Below are positions 37,203 to 43,520 of a stretch of 64,000 nucleotides of DNA, piece by piece. Below the pieces are notes generated by a model. That model worked only from the letters and a program-made list of their open reading frames with translations. It searched no databases and was not told the origin of the DNA. Location of the stretch: assembly GCF_900106045.1 (NCBI RefSeq), contig NZ_LT629802.1, positions 930,001 through 994,000 of the forward strand, given 5' to 3'. Source of the stretch: Pseudomonas mucidolens. Its GTDB lineage: Bacteria > Pseudomonadota > Gammaproteobacteria > Pseudomonadales > Pseudomonadaceae. The translations under genes were made by a program, and so were the position numbers. Numbering within the stretch: the first letter of the stretch is position 1; the number at the start of each line of letters is the position of its first letter.

Positions 37203-38036
37203 ATGGAGTTTTGGACCTTTGTGCAGGTATTGGTGTTAGGGGCGGTAGAAGGGCTGACAGAGTTTTTGCCGATTTCCAGTACCGGCCACCAGATCGTTGT
37301 GGCGGATGTGTTGGGGTTTGGCGGGGAGCGCGCCATGGCGTTCAATATTATTATTCAACTGGGCGCCATTTTGGCTGTCGTATGGGAGTTCCGCCCTAAG
37401 ATCCTCGAGATTGTCAGCGGGCTGACAACCCAGCGTAACGCACAACGCTTCACGCTGAACCTATTGATCGGGTTTCTTCCTGCGGTGGTGCTGGGGGTAT
37501 TGTTCGCCGATAAAATTCATGAGTACCTGTTTAATCCGATAACCGTAGCCGTCGCGCTGGTGGTGGGTGGCATTATCATGTTGTGGGTAGAGCGGCGCGA
37601 ACACGCGGTACACGTCGAACATGTTGATGACATGTGCTGGTCCGATGCGCTAAAGGTTGGTTTTGTACAGTGTCTGGCGATGATACCCGGCACTTCCCGC
37701 TCCGGATCGACCATTATCGGTGGCTTGCTCTTTGGCCTGTCGCGCAAGACCGCTACCGAGTATTCGTTCTTCCTGGCGATGCCGACCATGGTTGGCGCCG
37801 CCGTGTACTCAGGCTACAAGTACCAGGATCTGTTCCAGGCCAGTGACCTGCCGGTATTTGCCCTGGGTTTTGTGACCGCGTTCTTTTTCGCGATGATCGC
37901 AGTGCGTGGTTTGCTCAAATTCATCGCCAACCATAGCTACGCGGTATTCGCCTGGTACCGGATTGTCTTCGGTTTGCTGATCTTGGCGACCTGGGGGTTC
38001 GGGTGGGTGAACTGGACAGCAGTTTCTGTGGGTTGA
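37203..38036 (+). CDS. uppP: Undecaprenyl-diphosphatase UppP (BacA)
   Basis: UppP recycles the undecaprenyl-PP carrier in the membrane, for peptidoglycan and for EPS repeat-unit synthesis. The 277-residue protein has several hydrophobic helices and both family motifs: [17 protein letters not shown] near the N-terminus and [15 protein letters not shown] in the middle. The ATG at 37203 follows TGGAGG; a TTG one codon earlier is less likely. It lies at the end of the EPS region, so it may support the extra carrier turnover. Confidence 0.94.
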   Translation: MEFWTFVQVLVLGAVEGLTEFLPISSTGHQIVVADVLGFGGERAMAFNIIIQLGAILAVVWEFRPKILEIVSGLTTQRNAQRFTLNLLIGFLPAVVLGVLFADKIHEYLFNPITVAVALVVGGIIMLWVERREHAVHVEHVDDMCWSDALKVGFVQCLAMIPGTSRSGSTIIGGLLFGLSRKTATEYSFFLAMPTMVGAAVYSGYKYQDLFQASDLPVFALGFVTAFFFAMIAVRGLLKFIANHSYAVFAWYRIVFGLLILATWGFGWVNWTAVSVG

Positions 38037-38080
38037 CCGATCTCGTTCGCAGGGGCGCAGGTATATGCACATGCGCCCAG

Positions 38081-39091
38081 TTACCGCCCCTCCAATAATC
38101 CCGCCGCCTGGTCCAGCAAGGCCAATGGATCGCTGGCCTTATGAATATCTACCGATAACAACTGGCGAAACTTGCGCGCCCCCGGAAACCCCGTTCCCAA
38201 CCCCAATACATGCCGCGTAATGTGATGCATCGATCCACCCGTTGCCAGGTGCGCGGCTATATAAGGACGCAGCTGGGCTAATGCTTCAGCCCGACTGATC
38301 ACGGGGGTCGAACTTCCAAACAACCGCTGATCGACCTCCGCCAGCAAGTACGGATTGTGATAAGCCTCCCGACCCAGCATCACCCCGTCAAACGCCTGCA
38401 AATGCTCTTCGCACTGCTCAAGCGTCTTGATCCCGCCGTTGAGGACAATCTCAAGCTGTGGAAAATCCTGCTTCAATTGCGCGGCCACCTCGTAACGCAA
38501 CGGCGGAATGTCCCGATTTTCCTTCGGCGACAACCCTTCCAGAATCGCAATCCGCGCATGCACGGTAAAGCTGGTACACCCTGCGTCTTGCACCTGCCCG
38601 ACAAAATCACACAGTTGGGCATAACTGTCCCGGCCATTGATCCCGATCCGGTGCTTCACCGTCACCGGAATCGACACCGCATCGCGCATCGCCTTCACAC
38701 ACTCCGCCACCAGCCCCGGGTGTGCCATGAGGCAAGCACCAATCATATTGTTCTGCACACGGTCACTGGGGCAGCCGACGTTCAGGTTCACCTCGTCATA
38801 ACCCGCCGCTTCAGCCATGCGCGCGCAGGCTGCCAGATCCGCCGGAACACTCCCACCCAACTGCAAGGCGAGCGGATGCTCGGCTTCGTCGTGCCGCAGG
38901 AAACGCTCGTGATCACCATGCAGAATCGCCCCCGTGGTGACCATCTCGGTGTAGAGCAAGGTGTGTTTGGAGAGCAGGCGCAGGAAAAAGCGACAGTGGC
39001 GGTCGGTCCAATCCATCATGGGTGCAACGCTGAAGCGCCGAGACAGTGCGGTGCTTGATTCTGCTGGGCTAAAGCTATGTTTTTGAATCAT
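38081..39091 (-). CDS. dusA: tRNA-dihydrouridine(20/20a) synthase DusA
   Basis: DusA reduces U20/U20a in the tRNA D-loop using FMN and NADPH. The protein has SVAPMMDWTDRHCR near the N-terminus (FMN binding), LQLGGSVPADLA, and the catalytic Cys107 in VNLNVGCPSDRVQ, and is complete at 336 residues. The first 15-20 residues (MIQKHSFSPAESST) are poorly conserved and lie next to the integrase, as expected if the prophage inserted here and supplied a replacement 5' end. A TTG at 39100 would add three residues. Confidence 0.93.
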   Translation of the reverse strand: MIQKHSFSPAESSTALSRRFSVAPMMDWTDRHCRFFLRLLSKHTLLYTEMVTTGAILHGDHERFLRHDEAEHPLALQLGGSVPADLAACARMAEAAGYDEVNLNVGCPSDRVQNNMIGACLMAHPGLVAECVKAMRDAVSIPVTVKHRIGINGRDSYAQLCDFVGQVQDAGCTSFTVHARIAILEGLSPKENRDIPPLRYEVAAQLKQDFPQLEIVLNGGIKTLEQCEEHLQAFDGVMLGREAYHNPYLLAEVDQRLFGSSTPVISRAEALAQLRPYIAAHLATGGSMHHITRHVLGLGTGFPGARKFRQLLSVDIHKASDPLALLDQAAGLLEGR

Positions 39092-39143
39092 TTTACTCAA
39101 CGTGTTTTCGGCGTGTTTTTGGGCGTTTTCAGGCGTTTTTTAA
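39001..39143. other. Candidate attL region and arm-type repeats
   Basis: The dusA segment coding SVAPMMDWTDRH (about 39005-39040) is the known target of dusA-associated integrases, so the attL core probably lies here. Between dusA and int, 39101-39142 contains three close copies of GGCGTTTT or GGCGTGTTTT, possible integrase arm sites. The matching attR should lie beyond the right edge, so the core cannot be fixed. Confidence 0.5.
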
Positions 39144-39149
39144 GTCTCG

Positions 39150-39166
39150 GTGGTACGATGTACCAC
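39150..39166. promoter_or_regulatory. GTGGTAC inverted repeat before the integrase gene
   Basis: GTGGTAC-GAT-GTACCAC is a perfect 7-base inverted repeat. A further half site (GTACCAC) is at 39181-39187, just before the integrase ATG at 39195. The layout suggests an operator controlling int or binding sites of an excisionase. Confidence 0.5.
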
Positions 39167-39194
39167 TCAAAAACTGACGCGTACCACTTTCGAT

Positions 39195-40346
39195 ATGGCG
39201 ACTATCAGGGCAAGAAAACTGGCAGATGGGACTGTGAGCTACACCGCTCAGATCCGCATCAAGCGCGACGGAGTGCAAGTCTACCAAGAGAGCCTGACCT
39301 TCGCCCGAAAACAGGCCGCACAGGCTTGGGCGCGTAAGCGCGAATCGGAGCTGGATGAGCCTGGTGCGATCGAGCGGGCGAGTCGCAAGGGCGCTACGTT
39401 GAAAGAGATGATCGATCGCTACCTGGTCGAAGTAGAGAAAGCCCGGCCGCTGGGCAAGACCAAGCGCGCAACACTCAATGCCATCGGTGAGACGTACCTG
39501 GGTGAGTTGACCGACACGGACATCAATACTCAGTGCCTGGTCGATTTCGCACTGTGGCGGATGAGCAAGGAGGGCGGAGGGGTTCAGCCACAAACCGCCG
39601 GCAATGACCTGGCGCACCTCGGTGCTGTTCTGTCGATTGCCAAAGACGCGTGGGGTTACCAGGTCGATCCTCTCGCGATGGGCGGCGCCCGACGGGTGCT
39701 ACGGAAACTGGGCTACAACCTGAAAAGCCGCGAGCGTGACCGCCGGCCGACGTTGGACGAACTGGGAAAGGTGCTGAAGCATTACCAGGCCATGCAGGCG
39801 AGGCGCCCAACTGTCACCAATATGCTGAAGGTCGTGGGCTTTGCTCTGTTCTCCACGCGCCGGCTGGATGAAATAACCCGTATTCGTTGGTCGGATGTCG
39901 ACGAGGCTGGTCAGCGGGTGCTCGTGCGCGATATGAAGAACCCCGGGCAGAAAATCGGCAACGATGTTTGGTGCTACCTGCCGGACGAGGCGTGGCAGAT
40001 TCTCCAGACAATGCCGAAGGCCGGCGACGACATATTCCCCTACAGCCCTGAATCTATCTCCACGTCCTGGGCGAAAGCCTGCAAATTTCTGGAAGTCGCA
40101 GACCTGCACTTTCACGACCTTCGTCATGAAGGTGTGAGCCGCCTGTTTGAAATGGACTGGGATATCCCTCGTGTGGCGAGTGTTTCCGGGCACAGGGATT
40201 GGAATTCGATGAGGCGCTACACACACCTGCGTGGAAAGGGTGACCGTTACGTGGGGTGGGAGTGGCACGAAAAGATATTGAGGGCACCCGTCCAACTGGG
40301 CGCCGCATCAATGAAGTGGCTCAAACGGCGGGTTTTAACCCGTTGA
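39195..40346 (+). CDS. int: Tyrosine site-specific integrase (dusA-type)
   Basis: This 383-residue recombinase has an N-terminal AP2-like arm-binding region (MATIRARKLADGTVSYTAQI), a SAM-like core-binding domain and a catalytic domain with Arg223 (FSTRRLDEI), His307-x-x-Arg310 (FHDLRHEG), His333 (SGHRDW) and nucleophile Tyr342 (RRYTHL). The ATG at 39195 is preferred; a GTG-type reading from 39150 overlaps the upstream palindrome. Place and orientation fit integrases that target dusA. Its 3' end overlaps the convergent prtN-like gene by 26 bases. Confidence 0.93.
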   Translation: MATIRARKLADGTVSYTAQIRIKRDGVQVYQESLTFARKQAAQAWARKRESELDEPGAIERASRKGATLKEMIDRYLVEVEKARPLGKTKRATLNAIGETYLGELTDTDINTQCLVDFALWRMSKEGGGVQPQTAGNDLAHLGAVLSIAKDAWGYQVDPLAMGGARRVLRKLGYNLKSRERDRRPTLDELGKVLKHYQAMQARRPTVTNMLKVVGFALFSTRRLDEITRIRWSDVDEAGQRVLVRDMKNPGQKIGNDVWCYLPDEAWQILQTMPKAGDDIFPYSPESISTSWAKACKFLEVADLHFHDLRHEGVSRLFEMDWDIPRVASVSGHRDWNSMRRYTHLRGKGDRYVGWEWHEKILRAPVQLGAASMKWLKRRVLTR

Positions 40347-40596
40347 GTTGGTTGTGTTCTTTAACTGCAGCGGCGCGCTGTAGGTCGAGGTAGACGGCCA
40401 GATCGGTGAGGTGAATGCCCTTCGCCGACTTCTGGCTCGGCTCCAGGCGGGTGATGGGTAGCTTGATCTGACCACTCATCACCTTGCGCTGGAACATGTC
40501 CGGCGTCAGATGTGTGAAGTAATCCCGGCACACCAGTTCCAGCGAGATAATCGCCTGCCCGTCGTATTGGGCCATGAGGATGAACGCTGTATTCAT
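40321..40596 (-). CDS. PrtN-family (pyocin activator-like) DNA-binding protein
   Basis: The 91-residue product (start at 40596 after GGAG) reads MNTAFILMAQYDGQAII, LVCRDYFTHLTPDMFQRKV, LPITRLEPSQKSAKGIHLTDLA, a close match to PrtN, the activator of pyocin genes in P. aeruginosa. The fold resembles AlpA/MerR-like short HTH proteins. In prophages it sits beside int, so a role as excisionase or as early activator is as likely as control of a pyocin. No P-box array (the known PrtN target) was noticed in the window. Confidence 0.8.
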   Translation of the reverse strand: MNTAFILMAQYDGQAIISLELVCRDYFTHLTPDMFQRKVMSGQIKLPITRLEPSQKSAKGIHLTDLAVYLDLQRAAAVKEHNQLNGLKPAV

Positions 40597-40598
40597 AG

Positions 40599-40895
40599 CT
40601 AAACTCCCGGACGGCCTTTGAAGGCAAGCCAAATGTAGTGGCGACCCTTAGCGGTAACCTTGATTTTGCCCACCTGTTTATTCCAGCTGATCAGGCGAAG
40701 CTCTTGCAGGATGGTGGTCAGGGTGTGGCCCTGGTGCCAACCGGCCAACGCCTTTACGCAGCCCTGGGCCAGGAGCCCACGGAAGTCTGTGTGCCCGAAG
40801 TTGGTGCCTTTGAAAGCGGCTTGCATTTGCTCATCGCTCACCAGATCGGTGATGTCGCGCGCGGACGGATCGCGGCGGTAGCACTTATGCGTCAT
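40599..40895 (-). CDS. Conserved phage hypothetical protein
   Basis: A 98-residue basic protein, MTHKCYRRDPSARDITDLVS, with GTNFGHTDFRGLLAQGCVKALAGWHQGHT and a KGRHYIWLAFKGRPG tail. It looks like a winged-helix fold, but no family is recognised. It overlaps the upstream gene by 11 bases and ends two bases before the prtN-like start, so it belongs to the early operon. Confidence 0.68.
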   Translation of the reverse strand: MTHKCYRRDPSARDITDLVSDEQMQAAFKGTNFGHTDFRGLLAQGCVKALAGWHQGHTLTTILQELRLISWNKQVGKIKVTAKGRHYIWLAFKGRPGV

Positions 40896-41124
40896 CGCGG
40901 TCGCCCTCTGCTGGCCGGCCTTGAGTGACCCGTTTGAAATCGATCACCCAAACCCAAGGATTCGCAAAGTAGTCGCCGCCGGTGCTTTCCCAGATGTATC
41001 GGAAGTGCTCTTGTACCGTGGCGTTGTAGATGTAGCCGGGGATCGACCCGTGGCCGCCCCTACGGCCGCCGAAGAAGCTCACCACTGTCGGTCCAGATAT
41101 TTTGTACGGAGAGATTGCGTGCAT
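40885..41124 (-). CDS. Phage hypothetical protein
   Basis: A 79-residue product with a Gly/aromatic-rich centre (FFGGRRGGHGSIPGYIYNATVQEHFRY) and YFANPWVWVIDFKRV. No function recognised. It is coupled to the next gene by an 11-base overlap. The aromatic content recalls small soluble phage early proteins. Confidence 0.65.
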   Translation of the reverse strand: MHAISPYKISGPTVVSFFGGRRGGHGSIPGYIYNATVQEHFRYIWESTGGDYFANPWVWVIDFKRVTQGRPAEGDRDDA

Positions 41125-41136
41125 TAGGTCTCTCCC

Positions 41137-41388
41137 TCACATCCGAAATGATTGATGAATGAACGTCGGTCGGGCCGTGTGTTCTGCAGGTTGTGCGCTT
41201 TCAACCTGGACCTCACAGACAAACCGATGCAGTTCCCGGTTGGGGGCGGTCAGTGCTTTGGTCAGGCCAGGAACGGTGCCAATGCATTGCTCATACGCGT
41301 CCGGACCTTTCCAGCGCTCAGCCGGTATCACCTGGCAATTTGTTCGAGTTGCATCTGTGCACAGGTACAACAGAAGTAGGACGCTCAT
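41137..41388 (-). CDS. Small phage protein with possible export signal
   Basis: An 83-residue protein with a short hydrophobic start (MSVLLLLYLCTDA) and three further Cys residues, which suggests a secreted or membrane-anchored product. No family recognised. Its start overlaps the upstream gene stop by four bases. Confidence 0.6.
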   Translation of the reverse strand: MSVLLLLYLCTDATRTNCQVIPAERWKGPDAYEQCIGTVPGLTKALTAPNRELHRFVCEVQVESAQPAEHTARPTFIHQSFRM

Positions 41389-41603
41389 GACGTTGCTCCC
41401 GGAGTGACACTGATCAGATCACCGTCACGCAATGCGGCAGTAGCTTTCAGTTCGGATAGGACTGCTACTGCGTGCTCACGGTCGAGCGCGTAGATGTAAA
41501 CGCTGTAGGTGCCCTCCAGCGTGGTGAAGTCGACCGGGAACATGTGCCAGGTCAGGCCTTTTTCCACCACGATGGGATTAAGGGTTATGCCTGGGCGGTT
41601 CAT
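41385..41603 (-). CDS. Phage hypothetical protein
   Basis: A 72-residue protein (MNRPGITLNPIVVEKGLTWH to VTPGATS) of predicted alpha/beta nature. No motif recognised. Four-base overlaps with both neighbours show it is part of one translated string. Confidence 0.62.
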   Translation of the reverse strand: MNRPGITLNPIVVEKGLTWHMFPVDFTTLEGTYSVYIYALDREHAVAVLSELKATAALRDGDLISVTPGATS

Positions 41604-42043
41604 AGTTTGGCCATCTGCTTGCGGTAGCCAGCGTCATACAGAGCTTCCGCGCTTTGCGAGATGGTCAAGCACGCACCTACGTAAGGGTTTAAAACCTTAA
41701 TCAGTTCATCAACACCTGCTTTGCGGTCACTCTCCTGCTGCTCGATAGCATTGACTGCGTCTGCATCCCAGCCATGAAGCCGGCGCAGCGTCATGAGATT
41801 CAGGGCGTTTTGTGCTCGCACAGCAATGACAGTCGGGTATGAGCAGTCGCCAGCGGCCAGGTCTTCAACGAATTCTTCTAGGGCGTCCATGGCCGCCAGT
41901 TCATGGCCGCGACTCCAAGAGGTGACTTCACCGCCGTCTACCTCTTTCGGAACGGCATTTCCTTGGGCCCCACGGATAACGATGGTGTCGTATCGCGGTG
42001 TGGTAGCCTCTGCGTTGCCGCTTTGGGGTTGATTCACTTGCAT
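41600..42043 (-). CDS. Phage hypothetical protein
   Basis: The 147-residue product starts at 42043 (MQVNQPQSGNAEATT) after AAAAGGAG. The middle and end are helical and acidic (MDALEEFVEDLAAG, MTLRRLHGWDADAVNAIEQQ). No family recognised. The frame reaches further upstream, but without a ribosome site. Confidence 0.65.
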   Translation of the reverse strand: MQVNQPQSGNAEATTPRYDTIVIRGAQGNAVPKEVDGGEVTSWSRGHELAAMDALEEFVEDLAAGDCSYPTVIAVRAQNALNLMTLRRLHGWDADAVNAIEQQESDRKAGVDELIKVLNPYVGACLTISQSAEALYDAGYRKQMAKL

Positions 42044-42100
42044 GGTGCTTCTCCTTTTGGTGGTAGGTGTCGGGGAGTTGGCGCTCCTCGACACCATCTT

Positions 42101-42307
42101 TCAGGCCGGTTTGGCTTGGTCTTGCTCAATGATCGTTATGACTTCGTCTCGGTCTTTCGCATAAGCGAAGGGCAGTTCGCCCCCTGGGCGAGTGACGGGG
42201 TAGCGGGACTCTGGCAGCCGGCACAGCGCGACGGTGTAGCCGCTGTCGGTAACCCAGCAGTTCTGCTGGACTTGCCCTTCCTTATTGCGTTTCGGTGCCC
42301 ACTTCAT
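42101..42307 (-). CDS. Phage hypothetical protein
   Basis: A 68-residue basic protein (MKWAPKRNKEGQVQQNCWVTD, ending IIEQDQAKPA). The ATG at 42307 overlaps the upstream stop (ATGA). No function recognised. Confidence 0.62.
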   Translation of the reverse strand: MKWAPKRNKEGQVQQNCWVTDSGYTVALCRLPESRYPVTRPGGELPFAYAKDRDEVITIIEQDQAKPA

Positions 42308-42651
42308 GCCCACGTCCCGATCAGTTCTTCCCAGATGGCATCGCCGTCAGGGAGGTACGTGTGCACCTCTTGCTCTGGCGAGTAGTCCAGTTGCAGCACC
42401 GCCAGGCAGTCGTCGAAAAGTGCGGTGTCGAGGCCGCGCAGGCTGGTCAGGACGAAGGGGTAGTCGCGGCCGTTGTAGAGCCCGAGCAGGAAGCGACCGA
42501 TCACCGCGCTCTGGCCTGTATCACGCTGTGCGACAGGGACCAGCCGGGCCAGTGCTTCAATACCGGCCTTGCGAATGGCGGGGCGCCTGGCTTCGAACTC
42601 CTGCAGTTGCTGGAACCAGTTGGGCTGCTGTTTTGGGGCACGCGTATTCAT
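42304..42651 (-). CDS. DUF7673-like phage protein
   Basis: A 115-residue protein starting at 42651 after AAGGAGA. The core AGIEALARLVPVAQRDTGQS, FLLGLYNGRDYPF, LDTALFDDCLAVLQLDY and EVHTYL resembles a small plasmid and phage family that I know as DUF7673. Its function is unknown. It is followed by a coupled gene. Confidence 0.68.
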   Translation of the reverse strand: MNTRAPKQQPNWFQQLQEFEARRPAIRKAGIEALARLVPVAQRDTGQSAVIGRFLLGLYNGRDYPFVLTSLRGLDTALFDDCLAVLQLDYSPEQEVHTYLPDGDAIWEELIGTWA

Positions 42652-42676
42652 ACGGATTCTCCTTTCGAAGGCCGGA

Positions 42677-43495
42677 TCAATAAGGAATGGTGTCGTTAAA
42701 AGCGATGTCATGAATCACTTTCCTGACTTCAAGTCGAAGCCCTTCTGAGATCGAAAGAAGCGTGCAAAGCAGATCGATCAGAGCGAGCATTTGGGCGCAA
42801 TTTTTGGCAGTCCGGAGGCTGAGGCCATGCCCGTATTTGTGGATTAGTTGGGCCTGGTACCGGGGCAACAGAGTCTCCAAGTTGCTGGATACCCATTCTT
42901 CGGACTGGTCCACCTTGATACCGAATGCGATAGCCTTTTCTCCATTGAGATCGTTTAGAGCTTTCGGCGAGACTCGGATTGCATGTGGGCCATCGTCCGA
43001 AAAGTTGACGGTGACCATGCGACTGGTGACGGCATCGCTGCATTGCAATGGCTGATTGCCGGTGATCGTTAATGCACCTTGGAAGGGGCGAAGCTCGGCC
43101 TGGCTATCTCCTGGTCTGACAACGAACTTACCTTCGTTGTAGAGCGGTTTCAGCTCGTCCCAGTCAATCCGTTCATCCGATTCACCTTCTTGTTCGCAGA
43201 TGATCACCCGCTGCCCGGAGTTCCCTGCTACGCGTGCTCTTGCCGCCGGAGTTGATTGGGCTAGCGAGTAAGCGTACGGAGTTTGGCCTGTCAGCTTCTG
43301 GAGGTAGTTGAGCAGGAGAGTTTTGCTGACGCTGGCATCCCCGATGATCTGCAGGAACGGGAAACTGTTTTGATCGTGGCGAATGCGAGCGGCGTGGACC
43401 GCCCCCAGCCACCAGGCCATAACGACTACTCCACGGGGCCCGAAGTACGCCAAAAAATCGTTAAAGCGGATGGCGGTTTTCAGTTTGTTTTGCAT
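42677..43495 (-). CDS. Truncated helicase-domain paralogue with broken P-loop
   Basis: The 272 residues align with the C-terminal ATPase part of the primase-helicase encoded just upstream. GPRGVVVMAWWLGAVHAARI here matches GVQGLVVLAWWLGALHAEQI there, IDWDELKPLYNEGK matches FDWDELKTAYNGRS, and TAKNCAQMLALIDLL matches IAKNHAQLRSLVDAL. The Walker A GEAGSGKT reads GDASVSKT here (residues 52-59), so the essential second Gly is lost. The N-terminal zinc and Toprim parts are absent. The frame is intact. It may be a decayed duplicate or a hetero-oligomer partner that modulates replication. Confidence 0.8.
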   Translation of the reverse strand: MQNKLKTAIRFNDFLAYFGPRGVVVMAWWLGAVHAARIRHDQNSFPFLQIIGDASVSKTLLLNYLQKLTGQTPYAYSLAQSTPAARARVAGNSGQRVIICEQEGESDERIDWDELKPLYNEGKFVVRPGDSQAELRPFQGALTITGNQPLQCSDAVTSRMVTVNFSDDGPHAIRVSPKALNDLNGEKAIAFGIKVDQSEEWVSSNLETLLPRYQAQLIHKYGHGLSLRTAKNCAQMLALIDLLCTLLSISEGLRLEVRKVIHDIAFNDTIPY

Positions 43496-43520
43496 GGTGC
43501 TGCTCCTGTTGTTGCGGTGG

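Noticed and set aside
37231..37245. GGCGGTAG, like the ops element of RfaH-controlled polysaccharide operons
   Set aside because: It lies inside the coding start of uppP, the bases after it do not match the ops consensus, and there is no JUMPstart context.
40599..43495. Strip of small overlapping genes considered as a CRISPR or anti-CRISPR array
   Set aside because: No direct repeats of CRISPR type, and no Aca-like HTH gene is coupled to the small genes.
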